Source: an uncultured Bacteroidales bacterium
GTDB lineage: Bacteria > Bacteroidota > Bacteroidia > Bacteroidales > Muribaculaceae
NCBI GenBank assembly: GCA_902792895.1
Contig: CADBBK010000020.1
Location: 1-46,861 of the forward strand
Direction of reading: 5' to 3'
DNA length: 46,861 nt
Shown here: in pieces, positions 31,928-42,500 of the stretch
Position numbering within the stretch: position 1 is the first letter of the stretch
How the letters are laid out: every line of letters begins with the position of its first letter
Translations under genes and position numbers: made by a program
The notes under the pieces: model-generated
Told to the model about the DNA's origin: nothing
What the model saw: the letters and a program-made list of their open reading frames with translations, nothing else
The model's database searches: none

Positions 31928-31968
31928 CCCATCGAGGCGGCAGATGGTGTCACTGCCGCCCCGATGGG
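31928..31968 (-). terminator. Strong hairpin after the oxidoreductase fusion gene
   Basis: CCCATCGAGGCGGCA (31928-31942) pairs with TGCCGCCCCGATGGG (31954-31968) with one mismatch. It lies 37 bases after the stop at 32006. T run is absent, so termination may be weak or the hairpin may protect the 3' end. Confidence 0.5.
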
Positions 31969-32005
31969 GCTCTCTGTGGCCACGCCGAGGCGAGGCCCTG
32001 TGTGA

Positions 32006-35000
32006 TTACTGGAAGGCGTTCTCGCTGAGGCCCTTGCCGCCGATGGCGAGGTCCTTCATGTAGTCGGGAACGGGCTTGCCCAGGTACTTGTCCACGTACA
32101 GCTTGGCCAGGTACTGGCCGAGCATGAAGCCGTGTCCGCGCAGGCCGGTGAGCAGACCGACCTCGGGATCGATGATGTAGCGCGGCTCGATGTAGTAGCC
32201 GGCCCAGACGGCGTGGAAGCCCACCGATGCCAGGTTGGGAATCCACTGGGCAAACATCTCGCTCACGATCTTGAGGAAGGCTTGGCTGTTGTACTTCAGG
32301 TTCTGCCGTGCCTCATAGGGGTCGCAATCGGGCGATGCGCAGCCGATGATCTGTCCCGTGTGCAGGAACTGCTGGCCGTAAACGGCGTTGAATCCCTTGT
32401 AGTGACGGCGGTCGATAATCATGTCGAGCGAGTCGCCGTTGACACCCATGTTGGGCAGACGGCGGGTGATGAATGCCTGGTGCTTGACGGGGAAGAGCTG
32501 GGTATCGATGCCGAGCATGTCGGTGAACTTCTCCGAGCCCCAACCCATGGCGTTGACAAAGTGGTCGCAGGTGAATTCCACATAGTGCTTGTCGTGGCGG
32601 CGTACCAGCACGCGGTATTTGTCGCCGACGCGTTGCACATGCAGCACCTCGCAGTCCTCGAGCACCTCGCCGCCGTGCTGCTTGCCCACGGTGCGCACAT
32701 ACTCGATGGTGCGTCCCGGTGTGGCCTGCCAGCAATTCTCCGAGATCAGAGCGTGGCTGTAGATGTTATCGTTGGGATTCCAGTAGGGCGAGATGACCTT
32801 GGTGAAGTCCTTACGGTCGATCATGAAGGCCTCGCTCCAGGCGCGTGAGGCGTCAAGCGAGCGATAGGTGGCGTCGTCGTGAACGAGGTTGACGTAGCGC
32901 GTCATCTTCAGGTCGATGTTGCAGTGCTGCTGGTCGTCTCGGAAGATCTCCAGGTTGTGCATCGCGATGTCGCTGATGTCGGGGTTGGAAAATGCGGGAC
33001 GGCCGCCGCCGATGCAGCGCCACGTCGAGCCGCGGTCATAGTTGACGAGGATCACGCGCTTGCCGGCCTCGGCAAAATAGCGGAAAGCGGCACTGCCGGC
33101 CATACCGCCGCCAGCGACGATGATCTCGGTCTCGGCTTTCTCGATGACGGAGCCGTGTTCAAACACGAAGGTCTCCTGTGACTCGCCGTTGTACACGTCG
33201 CCCAGGGTGACCTGGTTGGCCAGCGGGGCGCGCGGCGTACTCTCGCCGGTCACCTCGATGCCGTGGGCACGCAGGATCTGCTTGGCGCGCGACACGCAGC
33301 GCTTGCCGCGGCAGGGACCCATACCCATGCGGGTTGTGTGCTTGAGCTCATCGACCGAGATGTACTTGCGGTCGCCCACCAGGTTCAGCAGGGTCTTCAC
33401 GTCCACGTCCTCACAGTGGCAGACGTAGGACTTGCCCTCCTCGCCATCGGTGAGGGGACGCAGGTTCAAGGGCTCGGGATAGCGCTCCTTGATGATGAAG
33501 CCTTTCACTTGGTTCAGGTCATCGACCTTGGTGGCCTGTACGCGGGCCACGTCAGTCTTGTTGTCCTTCTTGAGCACCTTCTCGATGACACCCTCGCCCA
33601 CCTTGGCGCCGTTGTCATCAACGAGGAATACTTCTTTGCCCTCTTCCACCGCATACTCTACCGGCAGGAACACCACGTTCTTGCGCTTGTCGTAGCCGAA
33701 GATGGCCAGGCCGGGGCAGTGGTTCACACACTGCATGCAGCCGATGCACTTGTCGTAGTCCACCATGGGCACCGACGAGGTGGTCGGCTTGGTGATGGCA
33801 CCCTGCGGGCAGGCAAAGGTGCAGGGGTTGCAGGCGAAGCCGTAGAGGCAGTTGATGGCCACATAGGGCTTCAGCGCCATGCGCTCCTCGTCGGGCAGGC
33901 GCGGGGCGTCGAGCAGGCGCACGGGGCGTTGCTGCGAGTCGATATACTGGCGCGAAACATCCAGATAGTCCTCATAAGGGAAACGCAGTCCCAACTCCTG
34001 GGCCACCTCATAGGCCACCTGCTTGCCACGCAGCACGGCGCTGGTGCCCTCGCCGATGCGCACGGCATCGCCGGCACCATAGACGTTGCGGCCGAACACC
34101 GAACGGCCCTTAACCAGCAGCTGGTTGTCGGGAATCAGACCGGTGCAGATGTTGATGATGTCGATATCGTCAATCACGCGCTCGGTGCCGGGGATGGGCT
34201 GGAAATTTTTGCATTCAGCAATCACGGCACCCGTCACGCCGGTGTAGTCCTCGTTGGGGATGGCGCGCAGCAGCACGTGTGAGGTCATGATGGGGATGCC
34301 CAGGCGGCGCACACGGTTGGCCTGGACGGGGAAGCCGCCCTCGTGGTCCATACCCTCGATGATGGCCTTGATGGTAGCGCCGGCCTGCATGGCCTGGTAG
34401 CTGGTGAGGTAGCCGATGTTACCGGCACCCACGGTGAGCACGCGCTTGCCCAGCAGGGTGTGCTCCTGGTTCATCATCTTCTGGAACACTGCAGCGGTGT
34501 AAACGCCCGGCACGTCGTCGTTCTCAAACACGGGCATGAACGGCACGGCACCCGTGGCCACTACCAGATGGTCGGCATCGATGTAGCTCACCTCCTGGGT
34601 GACGACGTTCTTCAGGGCGATGCGTCGGCCTTCGAGCAGGTCCCACACGGTGTTGTTCAGCAGGATGCCGTCATGGTTGTCGCCAGCGAGCGTCTTGGCA
34701 ATGTCAAAACCACGCATGCCGCCAAACTTCTGCTCCTTCTCGAAGAAGAAGAACTGGTGCGTCTGCATGTTGAACTGGCCGCCCTCGGTGGCGTTATTGT
34801 CCACCACGATGTTGGGAATGCCCAGCGCCGTGAGCTGTTCGCGGCATGCCAGGCCGGCAGGGCCGCCACCGATGATGGCTACTGTGGTCTTGTAAATCTT
34901 CGTTTCATGGGCTGCGCGTGCCTTGCCGTCGGGCAGGTAGTCGCGGGGAATCTCGCGCACCTCTTTCACTCCGTCGACCAGGGTGATGCAGATGCGACGC

Positions 35001-35227
35001 ACCTGTCCATCGACGAGCATCTCGCAGGCACCGCACTTGCCGATGCCGCACTCCAGGCTGCGGTTGCGGCCCGATGTGCTGTGGCTGTGTACCACAAATC
35101 CTGCTTGATGAAGGGCTGCGGCAATCGTTTTGCCTCGCTGGCCGCGAACGGTCCGCCCCTCGTACTGGAACTCTACGTATTCCTCCTGTGGAAGGTCAAG
35201 AATAGGATGATTTTCTATTTTATACAT
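32006..35227 (-). CDS. Multi-cofactor FAD oxidoreductase fusion (sarcosine oxidase/HcnABC-like)
   Basis: A 1073-residue cytoplasmic protein. In order: a [2Fe-2S] ferredoxin domain with Cys60, Cys65, Cys68, Cys80; an FAD/NAD(P) domain (GGGPAG at 120-125; second nucleotide site VGAGNIG at 266-272); ferredoxin-type cysteines (460, 466, 469, 473 and 494, 497, 500, 504) for one or two [4Fe-4S] clusters; a BFD-like [2Fe-2S] segment (CHC 603-605, CRGKRC 639-644); and a DAO-type FAD oxidase/dehydrogenase domain from about 700 (VAGGGMAGSAAF). Separate subunits of amino-acid or cyanide-forming dehydrogenases (sarcosine, opine, hydroxyproline, HcnABC) correspond to these parts. Here they form one chain. 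The likely substrate is a secondary or alpha-amino acid; which one is unknown. It is transcribed alone. Confidence 0.9.
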   Translation of the reverse strand: MYKIENHPILDLPQEEYVEFQYEGRTVRGQRGKTIAAALHQAGFVVHSHSTSGRNRSLECGIGKCGACEMLVDGQVRRICITLVDGVKEVREIPRDYLPDGKARAAHETKIYKTTVAIIGGGPAGLACREQLTALGIPNIVVDNNATEGGQFNMQTHQFFFFEKEQKFGGMRGFDIAKTLAGDNHDGILLNNTVWDLLEGRRIALKNVVTQEVSYIDADHLVVATGAVPFMPVFENDDVPGVYTAAVFQKMMNQEHTLLGKRVLTVGAGNIGYLTSYQAMQAGATIKAIIEGMDHEGGFPVQANRVRRLGIPIMTSHVLLRAIPNEDYTGVTGAVIAECKNFQPIPGTERVIDDIDIINICTGLIPDNQLLVKGRSVFGRNVYGAGDAVRIGEGTSAVLRGKQVAYEVAQELGLRFPYEDYLDVSRQYIDSQQRPVRLLDAPRLPDEERMALKPYVAINCLYGFACNPCTFACPQGAITKPTTSSVPMVDYDKCIGCMQCVNHCPGLAIFGYDKRKNVVFLPVEYAVEEGKEVFLVDDNGAKVGEGVIEKVLKKDNKTDVARVQATKVDDLNQVKGFIIKERYPEPLNLRPLTDGEEGKSYVCHCEDVDVKTLLNLVGDRKYISVDELKHTTRMGMGPCRGKRCVSRAKQILRAHGIEVTGESTPRAPLANQVTLGDVYNGESQETFVFEHGSVIEKAETEIIVAGGGMAGSAAFRYFAEAGKRVILVNYDRGSTWRCIGGGRPAFSNPDISDIAMHNLEIFRDDQQHCNIDLKMTRYVNLVHDDATYRSLDASRAWSEAFMIDRKDFTKVISPYWNPNDNIYSHALISENCWQATPGRTIEYVRTVGKQHGGEVLEDCEVLHVQRVGDKYRVLVRRHDKHYVEFTCDHFVNAMGWGSEKFTDMLGIDTQLFPVKHQAFITRRLPNMGVNGDSLDMIIDRRHYKGFNAVYGQQFLHTGQIIGCASPDCDPYEARQNLKYNSQAFLKIVSEMFAQWIPNLASVGFHAVWAGYYIEPRYIIDPEVGLLTGLRGHGFMLGQYLAKLYVDKYLGKPVPDYMKDLAIGGKGLSENAFQ

Positions 35228-35320
35228 GATAACTGATTAAATGGTTATAGGTTCTAAGTTGGTAATCAAGGATTCAGCGAGTGATGCACAGGCGCCACCC
35301 GGCAAAAATGCTAATGACGG

Positions 35321-35329
35321 GCAAATTTA
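35321..35329 (-). promoter_or_regulatory. -7 box of the oxidoreductase fusion gene
   Basis: TAAATTTGC on the minus strand (exact consensus), 94 bases before the start codon at 35227. An ATTG 23 bases upstream is a poor -33 candidate. Confidence 0.4.
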
Positions 35330-35403
35330 GGAATAATTCCCGATTTATCCCACAATCAGCCTAAAAAATGTGAATAAATAATGATATCGGCCTAGACATA
35401 AAT

Positions 35404-35444
35404 CAAGTGTGCCAAAACCACCTGAGGCAGTTTTGACACACTTG
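35404..35444 (-). terminator. Hairpin after the 532-residue LRR gene
   Basis: CAAGTGTGCCAAAAC (35404-35418) pairs with GTTTTGACACACTTG (35430-35444) with one mismatch, 62 bases after the stop of the gene at 35506. It probably separates that gene from the oxidoreductase promoter. Confidence 0.6.
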
Positions 35445-35505
35445 TTGACAGTGATTCGTTGCGATGCATCCTCGGCCGTCTGGCGGCTTGTCGGGCTGCG
35501 CTGGG

Positions 35506-37104
35506 TTACTTCACGGCCACTTTGCGGCCGCAGGTGATGTACAGTCCCGCTGCCGTCGGCCTGTCGGTGCCCAGGCAACGCCCGTCGATGGTGTACCAGC
35601 GGCTGTCGCCGTCGATGGCCGTCCCGTGGGGACTCGGCTCCTCATCGAGGCTGGTGGCGATGGGATCGTCGAGCAGCTTCAGGGGATAGACGGTGTAGTA
35701 GTCGCTCAAGCCGCCGTCGACATGGGGGTTGAACGCCCGCCTGTCGTCGCCCGCCTGCCGCCGGTTGATGGCGTGGAAGGCATAGGCCCCGCCATCGGTC
35801 AACTCGGCCGGTTCGTCGCCCTCATACAGATCATAGCACACGGCGAAGCCCCCCTTGAGGCCCATGTAGTTGATATGGGCGTCCTCGTCAGGGGCGGGCA
35901 GATAGAAGCACTCGTCGTCCTCGCAGTAGATCACCCACTCGACGTGGATGAGCTCTTGCGGCTTGGGCTGGACGAAGGCATAGGTCCTGCCGTCGAGCTC
36001 TCCCTGCTGGGCCCTGCCCATGAAGGCTGCGGGGATATAGACGTTGGGCTCATAGGCCGTGGTGCCACAGGCCTCGGGCTGCGCCCCGTCGCTAAGCGCG
36101 ATGACGGGGTTGCGCTTGTCGAGCAGCTGCCCCGTGAGGGTGCCGCCGGCGATGATGGTGCCCTGCCACTGCTCGGGGCCATCCATTCCGGTAATCTCCA
36201 CCCAGTTGCTCTGGTCATAGTGGTTGCCCAGGCTGCTCATCATCCCGGTATAGGTCATGTAGTCCAGCTCGCCGGGTAGTATCACGTCGGGGGTGAGCCA
36301 GCGGTTGTCGTCCTTGGCATAGAGGCTCCCCAGGCAGTCGGCATAGATGGCTTCGAGCTCGTCGCTCACGGTGTACTCGCGCCCCACCACGCCGCAGTTG
36401 ACGATCCACCACAGCGGGTAGCAGTTGTCGTCCTCGTGCAGCGGCAGCCACGCCTCAAACTTGCCGCTGTCCTCATAATCCTGCAACATACCCTGCGGCA
36501 CGTGGATCACGGTGTGCTCACGCGTGTTGAACTCCATGCCGCCGTGCTCCTCCTCACCCGCCGTGGCGTAGGTGCCGTCCCACCAGGCGAACTCGTCGAG
36601 CTGGCTAGCGTCGGTCATCAGGAAATAGACGTCGGTCACGCCGGTGCAGCCTGTGAAGGAGTGGGCATACAGGTCGGTCACCGTCGAGGGGATGGTCACG
36701 GTGGTGAGGCCCGTGCAGAAGGCAAAGGCCTCCTCGTCGATGCGCTCCAGTCCCTCGGGCAGCACGATGGCCCTGAGGCCCGTGCAGCGCCCGAAGGCGT
36801 TCTCGCCGATGCTGGTGATGCCCTCGTCGATGATCAGGTACACGATGCCCTCCTGGTCCTCAAAGGCGCCGCGCGCGACGGCCACCACGTCGAGGCCATC
36901 GACCTCGCCGCGGATGTGCAGCGTGCGCACGGGCGTTTCCTCGTCCCACCCGGTGGCTACATAGGCCCCTAGGTTGCTCTGCCACTCGTAGGTCACGCCC
37001 TCGACGGTGACCGCATTGGCTCCTCGGGCTGCTCCCGACGGCCACGGCAGTAATAGCAGCATGGTCAGCAGGGTGCACCGCATTGATAGTCTGAAGTACT
37101 TCAT
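35506..37104 (-). CDS. BspA-type leucine-rich-repeat surface protein with C-terminal sorting-like end
   Basis: A 532-residue protein with a signal peptide (about 1-29). Residues 75-165 hold LRR_5 repeats (IDEGITSIGENAFGRCTGL, LPEGLERIDEEAFAFCTGL, IPSTVTDLYAHSFTGCTG). A long beta-rich middle region (about 200-490) of unknown family follows. The end, YTIDGRCLGTDRPTAAGLYI, then GRKVAVK, resembles the Bacteroidales type IX sorting tail. BspA relatives bind host proteins or other bacteria; nothing here fixes the ligand. Unlike its three neighbours it lacks a dockerin. Confidence 0.82.
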   Translation of the reverse strand: MKYFRLSMRCTLLTMLLLLPWPSGAARGANAVTVEGVTYEWQSNLGAYVATGWDEETPVRTLHIRGEVDGLDVVAVARGAFEDQEGIVYLIIDEGITSIGENAFGRCTGLRAIVLPEGLERIDEEAFAFCTGLTTVTIPSTVTDLYAHSFTGCTGVTDVYFLMTDASQLDEFAWWDGTYATAGEEEHGGMEFNTREHTVIHVPQGMLQDYEDSGKFEAWLPLHEDDNCYPLWWIVNCGVVGREYTVSDELEAIYADCLGSLYAKDDNRWLTPDVILPGELDYMTYTGMMSSLGNHYDQSNWVEITGMDGPEQWQGTIIAGGTLTGQLLDKRNPVIALSDGAQPEACGTTAYEPNVYIPAAFMGRAQQGELDGRTYAFVQPKPQELIHVEWVIYCEDDECFYLPAPDEDAHINYMGLKGGFAVCYDLYEGDEPAELTDGGAYAFHAINRRQAGDDRRAFNPHVDGGLSDYYTVYPLKLLDDPIATSLDEEPSPHGTAIDGDSRWYTIDGRCLGTDRPTAAGLYITCGRKVAVK

Positions 37105-37170
37105 GAGTTTTGGTTATCTGTTAGGATGGACAGCTTTGATCAATAGCCGACCGGGTACAATAATGTGAGC

Positions 37171-37179
37171 GCAAAGATA
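37171..37179 (-). promoter_or_regulatory. -7 box of the 532-residue LRR gene
   Basis: TATCTTTGC on the minus strand (exact consensus), 67 bases before the start codon at 37104. Confidence 0.45.
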
Positions 37180-37338
37180 CAAATGTTTTGTAAAAGTAGG
37201 ATAAAAACATGATTCAAAACACGTTGGCTTGAAGGAATCCACCCGCCACACACACAGCCCGAAAATGCCCCCGCACGCGATGACATCCCGCGCGGGGCAG
37301 GAGCGGCCCTCCCCTGTGGTTGCGGCGCTGACTGATGG

Positions 37339-39522
37339 CTACTGCTGGGGAGCGCGCACGGGACGCACCATGTAGCCCAGGTATCGATCGTGGTAGTCCC
37401 AGGTCTCAAAGAAATACCGCGACAGGCTCAGATCATGGGCGTTGCTCGACAAGCTTTCCAGCAGCGACCGCGTCCAGTAATACCCCTGAGTGCCTGCCGT
37501 GTTGAGCGTGTCCTTGTTGTAATAACCGGCAAGGGGCAGGAACATCATGTTGCCGTTGGGGCCGATAAACCGGATGCCCTGAACGCCGTTGATGGTGGTC
37601 ACTTCCCTGATGCATTGGTCACAGAGCTCAAAAATCTGCCGTTGGGAGGGCATGCGCCACGACGGGCCCCAGTTGACGCTGGCGGCATCGTCCTCGGGAT
37701 CCAGCTCGGTCTTGTTGTCCACCGTGCCGTCCAGTTCGTTGGTGCAGTACTTGGTGCAGCAGGGCCAGCCGTTGCGGTCATAAAACCACTTGTAGGTCTC
37801 CCAGGTGTAGGACTCCTTGGGCTCGGTCTCGCCCCAAGCGAAGTAGTCGCCGCTCTCCTCGGGGCTGTTGGCACCTACGTTGCACGTTGCCCACAGGGTG
37901 CCGCTGGGCAACCCCAGGTCCACCCACTCGTGCTCCTCGGCAGTTGCGGGGTGCAGGATAATGTCGATGATGGCATTGATGTCGGCGATGGTGACCTCGC
38001 GGTCACCGTTCACGTCGGCAGCAGCGCTGTATCCGTTTCCGTGCAGGATGTTGTCGATGACCACATTCACGTCGGCGATGGTGACCTCCAAGTCGCCGTT
38101 CACGTCGCCCGGCACGACGTCAGGCGTCACGTCGTCCACGATCTGCCCGAAATAGGGGTACCATTGGGCATCGGCCCCGTAGGCCTCGGCCATCCCCTGG
38201 AGCACATGCAGTGTGCGCCCAGAGTAGTCCTTGTCAGAAAGGTTAAAAGCCGGGCCGGCCCAGGTCACCCTCGAGAGGTCAGGGATATAACTATATACGT
38301 CGGCCAGCCCGCTGCACTGCCTGAACGCCCACTTGCCAATGCTGGTGACCGAGGCGGGGATGGTCACGCTCGTGAGCCCACTGCAGTCATTGAAGGCATA
38401 GGCGCCGATGGCGGTGACCGAGCGGGGGATAGCCACATCGGTGAGCCCGCTGCACATCAGGAACATGCCCGTTGGGATAGTGGTGAGAGTATCTGGCAAT
38501 GTCGCGCTCGTGAGCCCGCTGCAGCGGCTGAAGGCATACTCGCCGATGCTGGTGACCGAGGCGGGGATGATGACACTCGTGAGCCCGCTGCAGTCATGGA
38601 AGGCATACTCGCCGATGCTGGTGACCGAGGCGGGAATAATGATGCGGGTCAGACCGCTCTGGCCCGCGAACGCATAATCGCCGATGGCGGTAACCGAGCC
38701 GAAAATGCCCGTGTTCTGGCAGCCGGCAATCAACGTATTGGTTGCCGTCTCGATAATGGCGTTGCAGCCGCCTCGGGAATCGTAGGTCGTGTTATTGTTT
38801 GACACGGCAAGCCACATGAGCCCGCTGCAGCCACTGAAGGCTCCCACGCCGATGCTGGCGACCGAGGAGGGGATATTGATGCTGGTCAGCCCGCTGCAGC
38901 CAGCGAAGGCTTCCATGCCGATGGCGGTGACCGAACTGGGGATGTTGATGCTGGTCAGTCCGCTGCAGCCGCTGAAAGCACCGTAGCGGATGGCAGTGAC
39001 CGAGCGGGGGATGACCGTGCTTTGACAGCCCACAACCAGGATATTGCTTGCCGTAACAATAACGGCGTTGCAGTCGTCGCGGGAATCGAACCTCGTGTTA
39101 TCGCTGGCAACGACAAGACGCGACAGCCGGGGACAGCTCATGAAAGCATTGTTGCCAATGGATATCACAGCGCTGCCTATACTCACACTTGTCAGATTGT
39201 CACAATGGGCCAAAGCCTGGATGCCGATCATGGTCACGGAATCGCCCGTGGCCACACTCGTCAGCCCGTTGCAGCCACTGAACGCCCAGCTGCCGATGAC
39301 TTTGACGGTGTAGGTCGAGCCGTTGTAAGCCACGGTATCGGGGATGGTCACGTCACCTGCGTATTTATTAGAACTGGGGGATTCGGCCACTTCGACAGTC
39401 CCGGCAAAACTATTGCGATAATTATAATAGATGCCGTCCACCTCGAAGTCGTAGGCGGCAGCCACGGCCGGCAACAGCAGGGCCAGCAGCAGGAGCAGTG
39501 CGGTTTTGATGATGCTTCTCAT
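37339..39522 (-). CDS. BspA-type LRR / dockerin / FISUMP surface protein
   Basis: A 727-residue protein. The signal peptide (1-23) and following YDFEVDGIYY are nearly identical to those of the next two upstream genes. LRR_5 repeats fill about 55-440, with the recurring pattern of an ASVTSIGEYAF core followed by CSGLTSVIIP. A dockerin pair follows (about 477-527; GDVNGDLEVTIADVNVVID, DVNGDREVTIADINAIID). One FISUMP domain closes the protein (529-727; WVDLGLPSGTLWATCNVGA, AWGETEP, WRMPSQRQ, GYMVRPVRA). This predicts an exported adhesin-like protein. No -7 box was found in the 71-bp gap upstream, so it may be cotranscribed with the 1550-residue gene. Confidence 0.88.
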   Translation of the reverse strand: MRSIIKTALLLLLALLLPAVAAAYDFEVDGIYYNYRNSFAGTVEVAESPSSNKYAGDVTIPDTVAYNGSTYTVKVIGSWAFSGCNGLTSVATGDSVTMIGIQALAHCDNLTSVSIGSAVISIGNNAFMSCPRLSRLVVASDNTRFDSRDDCNAVIVTASNILVVGCQSTVIPRSVTAIRYGAFSGCSGLTSINIPSSVTAIGMEAFAGCSGLTSINIPSSVASIGVGAFSGCSGLMWLAVSNNNTTYDSRGGCNAIIETATNTLIAGCQNTGIFGSVTAIGDYAFAGQSGLTRIIIPASVTSIGEYAFHDCSGLTSVIIPASVTSIGEYAFSRCSGLTSATLPDTLTTIPTGMFLMCSGLTDVAIPRSVTAIGAYAFNDCSGLTSVTIPASVTSIGKWAFRQCSGLADVYSYIPDLSRVTWAGPAFNLSDKDYSGRTLHVLQGMAEAYGADAQWYPYFGQIVDDVTPDVVPGDVNGDLEVTIADVNVVIDNILHGNGYSAAADVNGDREVTIADINAIIDIILHPATAEEHEWVDLGLPSGTLWATCNVGANSPEESGDYFAWGETEPKESYTWETYKWFYDRNGWPCCTKYCTNELDGTVDNKTELDPEDDAASVNWGPSWRMPSQRQIFELCDQCIREVTTINGVQGIRFIGPNGNMMFLPLAGYYNKDTLNTAGTQGYYWTRSLLESLSSNAHDLSLSRYFFETWDYHDRYLGYMVRPVRAPQQ

Positions 39523-39593
39523 TTCGGTCGTTGATATTTGGTTTTAGTGTTGTGGATTGACGGTGCATCCCCCCTGTGGAGGGGCGGGAGGTG

Positions 39594-42500
39594 TCAGTGC
39601 TGTGACGAGCGCACGGCGCGCACCCTGCTGCCCCAGCCTTGGGGTCCCCAGAAGATGCCCCAGCCCAGGTTGAATGATTGCAAGTGCATGCCGAAGACCG
39701 AGGTCGAGTTGTTCACGCTCGTGCGTGACCAGTAGTAGCCGTCGATGCCCATGAAGATGCAGTTGCCGTTGGGGCCGGTAACCAATCGTCCAATCACACC
39801 GTTCACCCGTGCCCTGGAACAAGTGCAGGACTCGATGAGTTCGGCGATTTGTTCCAATGATGGCGTGCGCCACTCCGGGCCCCAGTTCACGCTGGCGGCA
39901 TCGGACCCAGGCCCAAACTCATAGCCTGGTGTAGGCAAGCCATCAAGCATGCCCCGGTGGCCGTTCATGCCGTTCCATGTCATCTCCTCGGTGCTCTCCT
40001 CGTTGGGCCTGCGGTTGCTCATGTTGTTGCCGCTCAAGGGGGTCGTGTGGCCCCAGATGAACTCATTGCCGTACTGCTCGGGACTGCTTGAGCCAACGTC
40101 TCTCGTTGCCCACAGCGTGCCGCTGGGCAGGCCCAGGTCGATGTAATCCTGATGCATCAACTCATCGGTGAAGGCTCGGGAGCGGACGGGGATCACCAGC
40201 TGGCCGCCGTCGAGTGCCGGGTGCTGGAAGGTCACGTTGCCGTCGAACTGGCCAGGCGTGGCTGCAGTGAACATCACCGTCATGTGGGCGATTGACTTGC
40301 CCGGTACGACGATGGTCATGCTGGACGTGTTGCCCTCATCGCACACCAACGAGAAGGGCGCATCGACTGTCGCCGTCACGGTAATGGGTTCCTGGGTGTT
40401 ATTGACGAGGGTTAGCTGGCCGGTGGATGCGTCGCCCACGAGCACTCCATCCAGGTCAAGGGCCGACTGCTCGATGAAGATGTCATCCAGCGACAGACGC
40501 ACGGCACGGACGCTATACCCGAGAAAGCGTGCGCTGCCGGTAACGGTGCCGAAATTTGTGCAGTAGGCTACGTCGGGATCATCGTAGGATTTGATCTCAC
40601 GCGACCAGTAGTAGCCTGCCCAACCGGCATCTTCAAGTTCGGTTCCCCAACGTTCGCCCGGGAGGGGCAGGAACAGCGAGTTGCCGTTGGGGCCGATGAC
40701 CAGATGCCCTTCCTCACCGTTGACCGTGGCCGATTTCCAGGTGCATACATCTCTCAGCTCCTCCAGCTGCCGTTGGGTGGGCATGCGCCACGACGGGCCC
40801 ATGTTGACAAATGCGGCATCGTCTTCATGCTCCAGCTCGGTCTTGCTGTCCAGCGTGCCGTAGTCGCTATTGGTGCAGTACTTCGTCAACGTGTATTCGC
40901 TGCCTTTACACCACTTGTAGGTTTGCCACGAGTAGTCCTGCTTGGGCTCGGTCTCGCCCCAGGCGTAATAACCGCCGTAGCCCTCGGGGCTGGTGGCGCC
41001 CACGTTGCACGACGCCCACAGGGTGCCGCTGGGCAGCCCCAGGTCCACGTAGTCCTGCTCCAGATTCACCTCGGCATAGGCAAGCGCATGGGCCGGGATA
41101 GCAATCTGGCCTTCGTCGGACCCTGTCTTGTGGATGGTCACGTTGCCGTCGAACTGGCCGTTGGTGGTCACATTGAACATCACGATTACCGGGACACTGG
41201 TGTTGCCGGGCACCACGATATCCATGCTGGTGACGCTGTCCCCGCCCTGTTTGAGCAGGAACGGCTCGTCGGCAGTTATCGTCAAGCTCATCTCCTCGGG
41301 GGTGTTATTGACGATGGTCAGCACATCGGTGCTGGTCACACCCAGGGGCACAACCCCCAGGTCAAGGTCCTGCTCCTCGATGTAGAAGTCGGCCAACGGG
41401 GCACGAACGGCACGCACCGTTAAGCCCCTGTAGCGCTGCTGCATGGAGTACAAGCTAAGGCCTTGAAAAGAGATGCTCAAGCTTCGGGCCGTCCACGGCC
41501 ACTCATCGTCGAGCTCGCGCGTCCAATAGCCGCCCTCCTCACCTTCCTCGAGGTGCTCATAGCCCGTGCGGTAGCCTGCGGCGGGCAAGAAAATGGAGTT
41601 GCCGTTGCGGCCCGTCAGCAGGTAGCCGTTCACCCCGTTACGCTGTGTCCAGACGCAAGTGCAGTTGAGGCGAAGTTCTATGATTTGCTCCATGGTCGGC
41701 GTTTGCCACTGCTGGCCCATGTTCATGCGGGCGGCATCGTCTTGGGGTTCGAGAAAACTCATGTAGTCCATGGTGCCATATTCGCCATCGCTGCAATACT
41801 TCGTCAGCGAGTCGTCGCTGCCTTTACTCCACTTATAGGTTTCCCATGTGTAGTTCTGTTTGGATTCGGTCTCGCCCCAGGCGAAGAAGTCGCCGTAGTC
41901 CTCGGGGCTGGTGGCGCCCACGTTGCACGATGCCCACAGGGTGCCGCTGGGCAGCCCCAGGTCAACGTACTCGTCATGAGTGACCACACTGGCATGGACG
42001 GTGACAACGCTCTGGCCGCCGTCGAGCGCTGGGCTCTGGAAGGTCACATTGCCGTCGAACTGGCCTGGCGCGGTCGCCGTGAAGTTCACGGTTACCTGTA
42101 CACTCGAACGGCGCGGTACCACGATGGTCAGGCTCGAGGCACTGTCCCCATTACAAGTTAGCGTGAAGGGCTCATCGACGGTGATCGTCAGGGTCTGCTT
42201 CTCGGGGGTGTTGTTGATGATGGTCAGGTCATCGGAACACGACTTGCCGATACCCATCTCGCCAAAGTCGATGCTCTGCTGCACGAGGTACAGGCCCTCG
42301 GGCGCGCGCACCGCGCGGACGGGACGCCCCTTGCAGCGGAAGCCGTCGAGCGTGTGCAGGGCGCCGCCCGAATTGAAGTTCAGCGGGTGGGTGTTGTAGT
42401 TGCGGTCGATGCAGAGCGAGCGGGACGTATAGTGACCCCAAACGCCTGCGTCGAGCAGCGATGTATCCTCGTAGTTGCCCGCAGCAGGCAAGAAGATGGA

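Noticed and set aside
31792-31983. 63-codon membrane peptide gene
   Set aside because: It overlaps the SUMF1 promoter region and the terminator-like hairpin, and its hydrophobic run looks incidental.
33263-34282. Long plus-strand frame antisense to the oxidoreductase
   Set aside because: Long antisense frames recur opposite many GC-rich genes here (also 19115-20074 and 37390-38802). The product shows no domain and the codon pattern mirrors the real gene.
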